64,000 nt of DNA from Halopseudomonas maritima (GTDB lineage Bacteria; Pseudomonadota; Gammaproteobacteria; Pseudomonadales; Pseudomonadaceae). Under the pieces are notes generated by a model. The model was not told where the DNA came from, did not search any database, and worked only from the letters and a program-made list of their open reading frames with translations. The first letter of the stretch is position 1. Every line of letters starts with the position of its first letter. The position numbers were made by a program, and so were the translations under genes. The DNA is taken from NCBI RefSeq assembly GCF_021545785.1, contig NZ_CP079801.1, forward strand, positions 3,220,001 through 3,284,000, given 5' to 3'. Positions 35,352-44,588 of this stretch are shown here, piece after piece.

Positions 35352-36280
35352 GGCTTGCTGGGGTCGACGAAACCGTCTGGCTTGATAATCAGCAGGTCGC
35401 AGGGCGTGGCATCAATCAGCCGTTCGGCGGTGTGGCCGATCAGCGCGCTTTCCAGTCGGGAGCGCGATACCGCGCCCATGATCAGCAGGTCAATCTTCTG
35501 CTCCTCGACAAAGCCCGGCAGGGCTTCTTCCGGGTCTCCTTCAAGCAAATGCGACGTCACGCCCTCAGCCGGCGAGCGGGCCAGTAGCTGGCTGAAAGCG
35601 GTGGCGTGATGCTGTTTTACATCCTTGGCGTAGCCTTCGTAGTCGGCAATCACACTGGCGTCGAACACCATGGTACGTGGCAGTGGCGTATAACAGTGAG
35701 CCAGGTGCAGTTGCGCCTTGAGTTGCTGGCTGAGCTGGTAGCCGTACGCGACCAGCTTGTTATCCAGCGCTGCTGGCTTATCGGCGCTGTGCAGTGGGTC
35801 GACACTGGCGCACACCTGGCTGAGTGTGTTGTCGCCATGCTTGACTAGCCACAGCGGCACTTCGCAGTAGCGAATCAGTTGCCAGTCGGCAGCGCTCAGC
35901 AGCAGGCGCTTGAGCGGGTTGCGCTGGTGACTGGTTTTCAGCACCAGATCGGGGCGACGGGCCTGCACTTCACGCAACACATGCCGGTCCAGACGCTTGC
36001 CCCAGATCGCGGTGGTGTCGATCTGTACGCCTTTGTTGCGTAGTGGTGCGGCCAGTTGCTCCAGGTGGGCCTGGTGGTGGGCGAGCAGCGATTCACGGGC
36101 TTTCTCCAGGGCATGGGATTCAAACAGCACGCCGCCGTCCAATGCTGGAACATAGTCACAAAGCATCAGGGTAACGCGAGCCTCGGTGTAGTGTTCAAGC
36201 AATTGTGCGGCGCGCTCCAGGGCCGGTTGTTGTTCCTCTCGGGTGGCATCTACCACCACGAGCATATGGCGAATGTCCAT
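35348..36280 (-). CDS. Tandem universal stress protein
   Basis: 310 residues with two UspA domains. The first (about 1-150) begins MDIRHMLVVVDATREE; the second (about 155-300) ends with the ATP-loop-like signature LIMGAVSRSRLESALIGHTAERL. Tandem Usp proteins help survival in stasis or anaerobic stress in Pseudomonas. A homologue (PA4328) lies beside pykA in P. aeruginosa; here edd-pgl-eda is inserted between them. Confidence 0.9.
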   Translation of the reverse strand: MDIRHMLVVVDATREEQQPALERAAQLLEHYTEARVTLMLCDYVPALDGGVLFESHALEKARESLLAHHQAHLEQLAAPLRNKGVQIDTTAIWGKRLDRHVLREVQARRPDLVLKTSHQRNPLKRLLLSAADWQLIRYCEVPLWLVKHGDNTLSQVCASVDPLHSADKPAALDNKLVAYGYQLSQQLKAQLHLAHCYTPLPRTMVFDASVIADYEGYAKDVKQHHATAFSQLLARSPAEGVTSHLLEGDPEEALPGFVEEQKIDLLIMGAVSRSRLESALIGHTAERLIDATPCDLLIIKPDGFVDPSKP

Positions 36281-36425
36281 ACGGCTGACTCCTGTTGTCC
36301 AAGGCTCTGGTCGGGAAGGTTCAGCCTAGCCAAGTCGGCCGGGCTTTGCACTGATCTGGGTCATGGCTTGGCGCGCTGCAGATCGGCGAGCAACTGCCGA
36401 TACAGAGCCATTAGCGGAGGTGAAC

Positions 36426-36800
36426 ATGAATAGATTCTGGCTCGTCGGAGCCCTGGCTTTAGCGTTGAGCGGATGCGCATCGAGCGCCTACAAGGGACAC
36501 CTGGATGACGCTTACCAGGCCTATGCCGAGGGCGATTGCACTAAGGCAATGCTCGAGCTCTCTCGCACGGAGCGGGGCATCCGGTCACGGCCTTATCTGC
36601 AACCGGAAATCTCGCTGCTGCGAGGTCAGTGTCTGGAGCGGCTGTCGTTGTATCTGGATGCAATCCAGACTTACCGCTTTATGCTCGACAGCTATCCGTC
36701 CAGCGAATACAGCTATCGGGCAGCCGCGCGGCTGGGAACCTTACGTCAACTGGGACACTACGATCCGGCCCGGCCGGTGCCGCCGCGTGCCGTAGATTGA
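36426..36800 (+). CDS. Small TPR-like lipoprotein
   Basis: 124 residues. The signal peptide MNRFWLVGALALALSGC ends in the lipobox LSGC with C17 lipidated. The rest has helical TPR-like repeats (DDAYQAYAEGDCTKAMLELS, LQPEISLLRGQCLERLSLYL, YPSSEYSYRAAARLGTLRQL). GGAGGT precedes the ATG. Its role is probably envelope scaffolding; no enzyme motif. Confidence 0.82.
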   Translation: MNRFWLVGALALALSGCASSAYKGHLDDAYQAYAEGDCTKAMLELSRTERGIRSRPYLQPEISLLRGQCLERLSLYLDAIQTYRFMLDSYPSSEYSYRAAARLGTLRQLGHYDPARPVPPRAVD

Positions 36801-36869
36801 GCGCTTGGCTCGATAGTGGCCGTCCGCTATGCTCAGAGGCCTGTTTATTCAATCGGAGTAAGCACATCT

Positions 36870-37292
36870 ATGCGCATGCTTCTGCTGCTGCTCTGTTGTG
36901 GCGCCAGTCTGCCGCTGCACGCCGAGATCTACCGCTGGGTAGATGCCAACGGGCAGGTGCATTTTGGCGAGCGGGCCCGCCCTGGTGCTGAGGCGATTGA
37001 GGTGCGCCCACAGGTAATCGAGCGTGATCAGCGCGTGCTCGACGGCGAGGCCGATATGCAGCGCCTGCTGGAGGTGCGCGCGGCTGAGCGCGAGCAACGC
37101 AACGCCCAGTTGGCCGAACGCCGACAGCGGCAGGCGGCACGCTGCCAGCAATTGCGCCAGCGTCTGGCTGACTTTCAGCGTCGCACCTATTGGTACGAAG
37201 AGGATGCCCAAGGCAAGCGGGTAGAGGTCAGCCCTGCGCGCGTACGCGAGGCCGAAGCTGCGGTCCGCCAACAGATTGCCGAGCAGTGCTGA
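36870..37292 (+). CDS. DUF4124-containing exported protein
   Basis: 140 residues. A short signal peptide (MRMLLLLLCCGASLPLHA) is followed directly by the DUF4124 motif EIYRWVDANGQVHFGERARP, then an Arg/Gln/Glu-rich helical coil. The ATG at 36876 is an alternative start. GGAG lies upstream. The PilZ gene begins two bases after its stop, so they are one unit. Function unknown. Confidence 0.82.
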   Translation: MRMLLLLLCCGASLPLHAEIYRWVDANGQVHFGERARPGAEAIEVRPQVIERDQRVLDGEADMQRLLEVRAAEREQRNAQLAERRQRQAARCQQLRQRLADFQRRTYWYEEDAQGKRVEVSPARVREAEAAVRQQIAEQC

Positions 37293-37293
37293 T

Positions 37294-37689
37294 ATGCAAG
37301 TGCTGCCTGGTTCCGACCCAATACCAACGCCAGACCAGCGGCGCATTCCGCGTCATCAGCTCAGTGCCTACCTGGCGGTGATCAACAGTCTGACGGGGCG
37401 CCCGTTTGGCTACATTGGTAATTTATCCGCCCACGGCGTCATGTTGATTTGCACACTACCTGTCGTGCTCAATGAGGAATACCATCTGGAGCTGCATCTG
37501 CCCGAGATGAGTGCCAAGGAATATCCCCGTATCATTCGATTTCGAGCGCGCAGTCGCTGGTGTCGTGCTGATGTCGCGCCCGGCCATTACGATTGCGGGT
37601 TCAGCATCAGCCACAACCGCGAGGCCTTCGCCGGTCTCGCCAGAGCGTTGCAGCGTTACTTCACGTTCGGCGACTTTACGGGTGCCTGA
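37294..37689 (+). CDS. PilZ domain c-di-GMP-binding protein
   Basis: 131 residues. The RxxxR motif (RRIPRHQ) and NLSAHGVML (the D/NxSxxG motif) give a complete PilZ c-di-GMP site. No other domain is attached, so it is a stand-alone receptor. ATG 37294 is two bases after the DUF4124 stop. Targets unknown; BifA, the SadC-like cyclase and the HD-GYP protein in this window handle the same messenger. Confidence 0.88.
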   Translation: MQVLPGSDPIPTPDQRRIPRHQLSAYLAVINSLTGRPFGYIGNLSAHGVMLICTLPVVLNEEYHLELHLPEMSAKEYPRIIRFRARSRWCRADVAPGHYDCGFSISHNREAFAGLARALQRYFTFGDFTGA

Positions 37690-37734
37690 GGCGTTAAGGT
37701 GCGTTACTCTGCCGCTTTGCCAGCAGGGGGACAC

Positions 37735-39183
37735 ATGACCAAGCGCTTTTTCTGGTACGACTTCGAGTCAACCGGCATTGATCCGCGACGCGACCGCCCG
37801 CTGCAGGTGGCGGGTATTGCGACCAACGCCGAGCTGGAAGAGATTGGCGAGCCGTTGTGTATCGACGCCCGGCTGCCAGCCGATGTGCTGCCCCACCCAC
37901 AGGCCTGTCTGGTCACCGGTATTACGCCGCAGCGACTGGCCAGCGGACTGCCGGAAGCGGACTTTATTCAGCGCCTGCATGAGCAGATGATGCAGCCTGG
38001 CACCTGCACGGTCGGCTACAACAACCTGCGTTTTGACGACGAGATGACGCGCTTCTCGTTGTACCGCAACTTCCATGATCCCTACGCCCGTGAATGGCAG
38101 GGTGGCAACAGCCGCTGGGACTTGCTCGACGCCTTGCGTGCTGCCCACGCGCTGCGTCCTGAGGGCATTGAATGGCCGCAGGTGGACGGGTTCACCAGCT
38201 TGCGACTCGAGCTGCTGACCGCCGCCAACGGTATCGATCACGGGCAAGCTCACGACGCGCTGGCCGACGTGCGCGCCACTATTGCCATGGCGCGGCTGCT
38301 CAAGCGCGCGCAGCCGCGGTTGTTTGATTACCTGCTGGGGTTGCGTGACAAGCGGCGTGTAGCGGAGTTTATCGACCTGCAGCATGTACGCCCACTGGTG
38401 CATGTGTCGGGCCGTTTTGGGCGCGAGCGCAGTGGCCTGTCGCTGGTGTTGCCGCTTGGCTGGCACCCGGTTAACCGTAACGCGGTGATTGTCTATGACC
38501 TGGCGGTTGACCCGGCTGCACTGACGGATGTACCGGCTGATCAGGTGCGCGAGCACCTGTATACCCGCACCGAGGACTTGCCCGAGGGGCAACTGCGTCC
38601 TGGCCTTAAGCTGGTTCACATCAACAAGTGTCCGGTGCTGGCGGACACCAAGGTGCTGCTGCCTGCCGATATAGCGCGCTTGCAGCTCGACCTGCCACTG
38701 ATGCTCAAACGCGCCGAACAACTGGCTGTCTGGCGTGGGCAGGGGCAGGGCGTGTTGGCAGAGATCTATCAGGAGCAGCCAGCGGACGATAGCGTCGAAC
38801 AGGATGCCGAGGTTCAGCTCTACGATGGATTTCTCGGTGATGCCGATCGTCGATTGATGGCGGCTATCCGCGAGGCCGATGGTGCTGCGTTGGGCGCGAT
38901 GCGCTGGCCCTTGCGGGATCAGCGATTGGTGGACATGCTGCCGCGCTATCGGGCGCGTAACTTCCCAGACAGCTTGAACGCACAGGAGCAGCAGCAGTGG
39001 CTTGCATGGTGCGCAGCCCGATTGTCGGGGGTGGCAGGGGGGGCGCCAATCACCTTGCCAGCCTTCCTGCAGGAAATTGATGCCCTGCTGCCGACCCTGG
39101 ATGCGTCTCAGCAGGCGTTGTTGCAGAGCTGGCGTGCGTACGCTCTGCAGCAGGCGGATCAGTTGGGTATTGGCTCTGCCTGA
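37735..39183 (+). CDS. sbcB: Exodeoxyribonuclease I
   Basis: 482 residues. It degrades single-stranded DNA 3' to 5' in recombination and mismatch repair. DEDDh exonuclease residues are D9/E11 (WYDFESTG), NNLRFDDEM and HDALADVRAT; the C-terminal ExoI-specific half follows. AGGGGG precedes the ATG. It converges with mvaT across a shared terminator, as in P. aeruginosa. Confidence 0.96.
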   Translation: MTKRFFWYDFESTGIDPRRDRPLQVAGIATNAELEEIGEPLCIDARLPADVLPHPQACLVTGITPQRLASGLPEADFIQRLHEQMMQPGTCTVGYNNLRFDDEMTRFSLYRNFHDPYAREWQGGNSRWDLLDALRAAHALRPEGIEWPQVDGFTSLRLELLTAANGIDHGQAHDALADVRATIAMARLLKRAQPRLFDYLLGLRDKRRVAEFIDLQHVRPLVHVSGRFGRERSGLSLVLPLGWHPVNRNAVIVYDLAVDPAALTDVPADQVREHLYTRTEDLPEGQLRPGLKLVHINKCPVLADTKVLLPADIARLQLDLPLMLKRAEQLAVWRGQGQGVLAEIYQEQPADDSVEQDAEVQLYDGFLGDADRRLMAAIREADGAALGAMRWPLRDQRLVDMLPRYRARNFPDSLNAQEQQQWLAWCAARLSGVAGGAPITLPAFLQEIDALLPTLDASQQALLQSWRAYALQQADQLGIGSA

Positions 39184-39221
39184 GCGTCTGCAGGTTGGCC
39201 TAAGGGCGAGGCGTTGAGCAC

Positions 39222-39250
39222 AAAAAAACCCGATGCCAGGGCATCGGGTT
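39222..39250 (-). terminator. Terminator between sbcB and mvaT
   Basis: AACCCGATGC pairs with GCATCGGGTT and, reading the minus strand, is followed by seven T residues. It clearly ends mvaT and may also act for sbcB. Confidence 0.93.
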
Positions 39251-39268
39251 GGTCGGCTACTGCAGCTA

Positions 39269-39640
39269 TCAGCCCAGGATGGTGACCCAAGACTCAACAG
39301 TGTCGGCGCCGTACTTTTCTTTCCAGGCCTTCAGAGTCTTGTGGTTGCCGCCTTTGGTTTCGATAACTTCACCGGTGTTCGGGTTTTTGTACTGCTTAAC
39401 CTTGCGCGCGCGCTTGGCGCCGCCAGCAGCTTTGCCCTTGGGCGCCGCCAGTTTGTTGTCCGGGTCAAGAATGGCAGCCACATCTTTCAGCGACTTATTG
39501 TACTGCCCCATCAGGCTGCGCAGCTTTTCTTCGAACTCGATTTCTTTCTTAAGTTTGTCATCATTGGACATCGAATTCAGGCGCTCTTTAAGTTCGCGGA
39601 TCTGTTCTTCGATGTGCCGGTATTCTTGCAGCATGGACAT
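39269..39640 (-). CDS. mvaT: H-NS-family nucleoid protein MvaT
   Basis: 123 residues. An N-terminal coiled coil for oligomerisation (about 1-60; EEQIRELKERL, DDKLKKEIEFEEKLRSLMGQ) is joined by an Ala/Lys linker to the C-terminal DNA-binding domain KQYKNPNTGEVIETKGGNHK. It silences AT-rich, horizontally acquired DNA, so the AT-rich cargo of the prophage in this window would be a natural target (inference). AAAGGA lies nine bases before the ATG. Confidence 0.96.
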   Translation of the reverse strand: MSMLQEYRHIEEQIRELKERLNSMSNDDKLKKEIEFEEKLRSLMGQYNKSLKDVAAILDPDNKLAAPKGKAAGGAKRARKVKQYKNPNTGEVIETKGGNHKTLKAWKEKYGADTVESWVTILG

Positions 39641-39973
39641 GGGATAGTTTCCTTTATGCCTAGTTTGATAATCAGGACCAAAGAATAATAGGTTATGCCT
39701 GCCAAACCTACAATAAGTTGTTGTATATCCCTGCGTGCCACAATCGGCGTTTTTATGTGTGTGATGACATGTTTTTCTCTGTTGCTGCGTTTTGCAAAAT
39801 CACCCCGGCGCGATAGTGTCTTATCTCCGTTTGCAGCCCTCTGCCTGACGCCTTGCTGACCGAATTAGTCCGCACGCACACAGGGGCAACAGGGTAGAAT
39901 GTCGCGGCCCGACATATCCCTTGCAAGTGATATGGGCAATGTCTTTTGAAAATCGCACACCACAGGAGAGCAA
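39641..39973. other. 333-base gene-free region between mvaT and purU
   Basis: No reading frame is credible here. The half next to mvaT is AT-rich, as expected for an autoregulated H-NS-family promoter. A dyad TACAA...TTGTA lies at about 39709-39725. Near purU there is a perfect inverted repeat CATATC-N10-GATATG (39913-39934) just after a TAGAAT -10-like box at 39895. These could be regulator sites; no known motif was matched. Confidence 0.5.
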
Positions 39974-40825
39974 ATGCGCACTTTCAGGCTGGTAATCGCC
40001 TGCCCCGATCGGGTTGGCATCGTCGCCAAGGTCAGTAACGTACTGGCCACCTATAACGGCTGGATTACCGAAGCCAATCATCATTCGGATAATTTGTCTG
40101 GTTGGTTCTTCATGCGTCATGAGATTCGCGCCGACTCCCTGCCGTTTGACCTGGAAGGGCTGCGCACCGCGTTCGCGCCGATTGCCCGTGAGTTTCATAT
40201 GGATTGGCGGGTAAGTGACTCGGCAGTGCGCAAGAAAGTGGTATTGATGGCCAGTCGCGAGTCGCACTGTCTGGCTGACTTGTTGCACCGTTGGCATAGC
40301 GGTGAGCTGGACTGTGATATCAGCAGCGTCATATCCAACCATGACGATTTGCGCAGCATGGTGGAATGGCACGGTATTCCCTTTCATCACGTTCCAGTCG
40401 ACCCGAAAGACAAAGAGCCCGCGTTTGCCGAAGTTACTCGACTGGTTGAAGAGCAAGAGGCCGAGTGTATTGTACTGGCGCGCTACATGCAGATTTTGCC
40501 GCCGGCGCTGTGCGAACGTTATGCACACCGCATTATCAATATTCATCACAGTTTTTTGCCGTCGTTCGTTGGTGCGCGGCCTTATCACCAGGCGGCACAG
40601 CGCGGGGTCAAGCTGATTGGGGCGACCTGTCATTATGTGACAGAGGAACTCGATGCCGGACCGATCATCGAGCAGGACGTGGTACGTATCACCCATCGCA
40701 ACAACGCTGAAGACATGGTGCGGCTGGGCAAGGATGTGGAGAAGATGGTGCTGTCGCGAGGCTTGCGCTATCACCTGGAAGATCGGGTGCTGGTACACGA
40801 CAACAAGACGGTGGTGTTCAGCTAA
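39974..40825 (+). CDS. purU: Formyltetrahydrofolate deformylase
   Basis: 283 residues. It hydrolyses 10-formyl-tetrahydrofolate to formate and tetrahydrofolate. An N-terminal ACT domain (LVIACPDRVGIVAKVSNVLA) is followed by a formyltransferase-like domain with catalytic INIHHSFLPSFVGARPYHQA and GATCHYVTEELDAGPIIEQD. AGGAG precedes the ATG. The same neighbour order (sbcB, mvaT, purU) occurs in P. aeruginosa. Confidence 0.96.
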   Translation: MRTFRLVIACPDRVGIVAKVSNVLATYNGWITEANHHSDNLSGWFFMRHEIRADSLPFDLEGLRTAFAPIAREFHMDWRVSDSAVRKKVVLMASRESHCLADLLHRWHSGELDCDISSVISNHDDLRSMVEWHGIPFHHVPVDPKDKEPAFAEVTRLVEEQEAECIVLARYMQILPPALCERYAHRIINIHHSFLPSFVGARPYHQAAQRGVKLIGATCHYVTEELDAGPIIEQDVVRITHRNNAEDMVRLGKDVEKMVLSRGLRYHLEDRVLVHDNKTVVFS

Positions 40826-40893
40826 GCTGTAGAGGGACGTTTGTGACGCTGGCGTTGGCCTGGAGGCGCCGGCACACCCTCACAGGAGGCTTT

Positions 40894-41307
40894 ATGCTCA
40901 AATCCGTCAAAGTGCGTGATTATATGACCACGGACCTGGTCACCTTTTCCCCCGAGATGGATCTATTTCGTGCCATCGACCGCCTATTGGCTCACCGCAT
41001 TTCCGGCGCCCCGGTGCTCGACGCCGATGGGCACTTGGTCGGGCTGCTGTCCGAAGGTGATTGTCTTAAGGGTATTCTGGCCGGCAGCTACTTCGAGGAG
41101 GCAGGCGGCAGCGTGGCCTCGGTAATGACGGTGGTTGTGGAGACCATTGACGCCGACGCTGACATCGTCAAGGCGGCCGAGCACTTTATCAACATGCGCC
41201 GGCGGCGCCTGCCAGTGCTGGATGAGGGCAAGCTGGTAGGGCAGATCAGCCGTCGTGACATTCTGCGCGCCATGCAAACCTACAACGAGCATGGAGCCCC
41301 CAAATGA
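40894..41307 (+). CDS. Tandem CBS-domain protein
   Basis: 137 residues holding a pair of CBS motifs: VRDYMTTDLVTFSPEMDLFR to GAPVLDADGHLVGLLSEGDC, then VMTVVVETIDADADI to LPVLDEGKLVGQISRRDILR. CBS pairs usually bind adenine nucleotides and regulate a partner. ATG 40894 has a perfect AGGAGG upstream. Its stop overlaps the small downstream gene (ATGA). Confidence 0.9.
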   Translation: MLKSVKVRDYMTTDLVTFSPEMDLFRAIDRLLAHRISGAPVLDADGHLVGLLSEGDCLKGILAGSYFEEAGGSVASVMTVVVETIDADADIVKAAEHFINMRRRRLPVLDEGKLVGQISRRDILRAMQTYNEHGAPK

Positions 41308-41456
41308 ACGATGAAGAAGAACAGGGTCCGCTGGCCGCTGGCGCGGCCAATCTGCCGCCTACCTTGGGAGAGGGCTGCTTGCTGCGGTTTGACCCGGACG
41401 AGCTGACTGATGAAATGGGCGCAGATTTTGATGCGCCGCTGACGCCTGAGAGCTGA
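41304..41456 (+). CDS. Small acidic protein
   Basis: 50 residues, strongly acidic (MNDEEEQGPLAAGAANLPPT start, ending with several Asp and Glu). The ATG overlaps the CBS gene stop by 4 bases, which supports real translation. No known domain. It may act with the CBS protein. Confidence 0.6.
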   Translation: MNDEEEQGPLAAGAANLPPTLGEGCLLRFDPDELTDEMGADFDAPLTPES

Positions 41457-41605
41457 TCTGCGTTGCGCGGTGCGCTGGCAAAGGCGCTCGACCGGTGGCA
41501 TATTGTCATCATAGTGAGGGAGTCATCCGCAACGCGCGCAACGTCGTGCCGAGGCGGGCTGTACGGATACGCGGCAAAACAATCACTAAAAGGCCGTAAC
41601 CGAGC

Positions 41606-42859
41606 ATGCTCAAGAAGATTTCAACTGCCGCCCTGCGTAAGGGTATGTTTGTAGACCAGTTTTGTGGCTCCTGGCTGGATCACCCATTTTGGAGTCGCAA
41701 GTTATTCATCGAGAACGACAAGACCCTCGAGTCCATCGTGCTCAGTTCGATCACCGAGGTGGTGATCGATACCACCAAGGGCGCTGACGTCGCCTCCAGA
41801 CCGTCTAACTGCGCCACGCCTGATCCCGAGCCCGCCCCTGAGACGGACGCTGACCCTATTTCCGCCGCTGAAGTGCCCGCTGCCGGGGCTCCGGCGGTGG
41901 TGTCTGAGCTGCCCGTCAGCGTTGCGCTGGAAGATGAGGTGCAGCGCGCCAAAGCTATTTTCCGCCATGGCAAACAGGCGGTGCGCAGCATGTTCCAGGA
42001 GGTGCGTCTGGGCAAGGCGTTGGATACCGAGGGGCTGCGAGACCTGGTTGAGGATATGAACCGCTCGCTGGCACGCAACCCGCACGCGCTGCTCAGCGTG
42101 GCACGTATCAAGCACAAGGATGAGTACACCTATCTGCATTCGGTTGCTGTGGCCGCGCTGATGGTGGGGCTGGCGCGGGCAGCCGAGCTGGACGAAGCCA
42201 CGGTGCGGGATGCGGGCATGGCTGGGCTGCTGCATGACCTCGGTAAGGCCATGATGCCCGAGGCGGTGTTGAACAAGCCGGGCCGACTGACCGATCAGGA
42301 ATTTGAGGTCATGCGTCAGCATCCGCTTGAGGGCTACAAGCTGCTGCAGGCTTGGCAGGACGTGCCTGAACCGGTGCTGGACGTTTGCCTGCATCATCAC
42401 GAGAAAATGGATGGTAGTGGTTACCCAGAGCGACTGCCGGCCGAGCAGATCAGTATCATGGCGCGCATGGGGGCTATCTGCGACGTGTATGACGCCATTA
42501 CGTCCAATCGCCCATACAAGGCTGGTTGGGATCCGTCTGAGTCGCTCAGTCGCATGGCCAGCTGGCAGGGGCATTTTGACCCCACGCTGTTGCAGCTGTT
42601 TGTACGCATGCTGGGTATCTACCCGGTAGGCTCGCTGGTACGGCTGAGTTCAGGTCGTTTGGGTGTGGTGGTCGAGCAGAACGCCGGTGCGTTGCTGCTT
42701 CCGTATGTCCGGGTTTTTTATTCGGCGACGCTGAAGCAGGCGGTGCCAGTGACGCTGATCAACCTGGCCGAGCCAGGTGAAAACGAGCGCATTCAAGCCC
42801 GCGAAGACCCCCAGGACTGGCCCTTCAAGAATCTTGAGCGTTTCTGGATGGGCGACTAA
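41606..42859 (+). CDS. HD-GYP c-di-GMP phosphodiesterase
   Basis: 417 residues. An N-terminal DUF3391-like domain (about 1-60) precedes a Pro/Ala/Asp-rich linker (about 65-105) and an HD-GYP domain. H210/D211 (LLHDLGK), HHHEKMDGSGYP (263-274) and GAICDVYDAITSNRPYK are intact, so it should hydrolyse c-di-GMP. The architecture matches P. aeruginosa PA4108-type enzymes. It is followed by a strong terminator. Confidence 0.93.
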   Translation: MLKKISTAALRKGMFVDQFCGSWLDHPFWSRKLFIENDKTLESIVLSSITEVVIDTTKGADVASRPSNCATPDPEPAPETDADPISAAEVPAAGAPAVVSELPVSVALEDEVQRAKAIFRHGKQAVRSMFQEVRLGKALDTEGLRDLVEDMNRSLARNPHALLSVARIKHKDEYTYLHSVAVAALMVGLARAAELDEATVRDAGMAGLLHDLGKAMMPEAVLNKPGRLTDQEFEVMRQHPLEGYKLLQAWQDVPEPVLDVCLHHHEKMDGSGYPERLPAEQISIMARMGAICDVYDAITSNRPYKAGWDPSESLSRMASWQGHFDPTLLQLFVRMLGIYPVGSLVRLSSGRLGVVVEQNAGALLLPYVRVFYSATLKQAVPVTLINLAEPGENERIQAREDPQDWPFKNLERFWMGD

Positions 42860-42861
42860 AA

Positions 42862-42885
42862 AAGGCAGCCGATGGCTGCCTTCTT
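42862..42885 (+). terminator. Terminator after HD-GYP gene
   Basis: AAGGCAGCC, loop GAT and GGCTGCCTT followed by CTTT, directly after the stop; the leading A run makes it bidirectional with ahpF. Confidence 0.88.
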
Positions 42886-42902
42886 TACGCCCGCCTATTA
42901 CC

Positions 42903-44486
42903 TCAGGCAGTGACGGCTTCGTTGCGCTCGATCTGCGCCGGGTCCGGCGTGCGGATCAGGTGATCGAAGGCGGCCAGTGACGCAGTGGAGCCAGCCCCCA
43001 TGGCGATGATGATCTGCTTGAACGGCACGGTGGTGACGTCGCCTGCGGCAAACACGCCGTCGAGGTTGGTAGCGCCACGTGCGTCGATCTCGATTTCGCC
43101 AAAGCGGGTCAGGTTCAGCTCGCTGTCTTTCAACCATTCGGTGTTGGGCACCAAGCCGATCTGTACAAAGATACCTGCGACATCGACCTGCTTGAGCTCG
43201 TCGTTGCTGCGGTCCTTGTAGGTCAGACCGACGACCTTGTTGCCGTCACCACGCACCTCAGTGGTTTGCGCATTCTTGATGATCTCGATGTTTTTCATCG
43301 AGCGTGCCTTGCGCTGCAGCACCTCGTCGGCGCGCAGGGTGTCGGCAAACTCCAGCACGGTGACGTGCTCGACGATACCCGCCAGGTCAATCGCCGCCTC
43401 GATGCCCGAGTTGCCGCCGCCAATTACCGCTACGCGCTTGCCCTTGAACAACGGGCCATCGCAGTGCGGGCAGTAGGCCACGCCCTTGCCGCGGTATTCC
43501 TGCTCACCGGGCACGTTCATTTCTCTCCAGCGCGCGCCGGTGGCGAGGATGACCGACCGGCTGCGCAAGGTCGCGCCGCTCTCCAGGCCAATCTCAACAT
43601 AGTCGCCGGTTTCCAGGCTGGCGGCCTTTTGCTCGGTGATCACGTCGACGTCGTATTCCTTGACGTGTTGCTCCAGGCTGGCAACCAGCTTGGGGCCTTC
43701 GGTGTAGGGCACGGAGATAAAGTTCTCGATGCCGACGGTATCCATCACCTGGCCACCAAAGCGCTCGGCAACGATACCGGTGCGGATGCCTTTACGGGCA
43801 GCGTAGATGGCGGCCGAGGCGCCAGCCGGGCCACCGCCAACGATCAGTACGTCGTAGGGGGCTTTCTCGTTCAGCTCGGCAGCTTTGCGCTTGCTGGCGC
43901 CGCTGTCGACCTTGTTGACGATCTCGGCGAGGGTCATGCGGCCCTGACCGAAGGGCTGGCCGTTCAGGTAGACCGACGGCACAGCCATGATCTGGCGCTC
44001 GTCGACTTCGTCCTGGAACAGGGCGCCGTCAATCATCACGTGAGTAATGTTGGGGTTCAGTACCGCCATCAGGTTCAGCGCCTGGACCACGTCCGGGCAG
44101 TTCTGGCAGGACAGCGAGATGTAGGTTTCAAAGTGAAACTCGCCGTCCAGGTTGCGGATCTGCTCCAGCAGGGCCGGGTCGGCCTTGGACGGGTGGCCGC
44201 CTGATTGCAGCAGCGCCAGTACCAGAGAGGTGAACTCGTGGCCCATCGGGATGCCGGCGAAGCGAATGCGCGGCGTCTCGCCTGCCGGACCGACACCCAT
44301 GCTCGGGGTGCGTTTGTCGTCGGCGGCTATCAGGCCGATTTTGCTCGACATGTCGGCGATTTCGACCGCGAGTTCGTGCAATTCTTTGCCCTTGGGGCTG
44401 TCATCGGTGGACACGCTGACTTCAATCGGGTTAACGATGTGCTGCAGGTACGTGTCCAGTTGCTTCTTCAGGTTAGCGTCCAACAT
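42903..44486 (-). CDS. ahpF: Alkyl hydroperoxide reductase subunit F
   Basis: 527 residues. It is an NADH-dependent flavoprotein that reduces AhpC. The N-terminal glutaredoxin-like domain has active cysteines SCQNCPD; the thioredoxin-reductase half has VGGGPAGASAAIYAARKG, the redox pair YCPHCDGP and GVFAAGDVTT. ATG 44486 is chosen for AAAGGA upstream. It lies downstream of ahpC after a strong terminator-like hairpin, which probably lowers ahpF relative to ahpC. Confidence 0.96.
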   Translation of the reverse strand: MLDANLKKQLDTYLQHIVNPIEVSVSTDDSPKGKELHELAVEIADMSSKIGLIAADDKRTPSMGVGPAGETPRIRFAGIPMGHEFTSLVLALLQSGGHPSKADPALLEQIRNLDGEFHFETYISLSCQNCPDVVQALNLMAVLNPNITHVMIDGALFQDEVDERQIMAVPSVYLNGQPFGQGRMTLAEIVNKVDSGASKRKAAELNEKAPYDVLIVGGGPAGASAAIYAARKGIRTGIVAERFGGQVMDTVGIENFISVPYTEGPKLVASLEQHVKEYDVDVITEQKAASLETGDYVEIGLESGATLRSRSVILATGARWREMNVPGEQEYRGKGVAYCPHCDGPLFKGKRVAVIGGGNSGIEAAIDLAGIVEHVTVLEFADTLRADEVLQRKARSMKNIEIIKNAQTTEVRGDGNKVVGLTYKDRSNDELKQVDVAGIFVQIGLVPNTEWLKDSELNLTRFGEIEIDARGATNLDGVFAAGDVTTVPFKQIIIAMGAGSTASLAAFDHLIRTPDPAQIERNEAVTA

Positions 44487-44524
44487 GTGCGTGTCCTTTT
44501 GAATAAGAGTCAAATTCTGGGCAT

Positions 44525-44576
44525 AAAAAACCCGGCCCGCCGTCTGCGCGCCTGAGGCTGCGCAGCGGGCCGGGTT
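44525..44576 (-). terminator. Terminator/attenuator between ahpC and ahpF
   Basis: AACCCGGCCCGC (44529-44540) pairs with GCGGGCCGGGTT (44565-44576), and on the minus strand a T run follows. It lies 13 bases past the ahpC stop and before ahpF, so it likely gives partial termination. Confidence 0.88.
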
Positions 44577-44588
44577 ATCAGGCCGATC

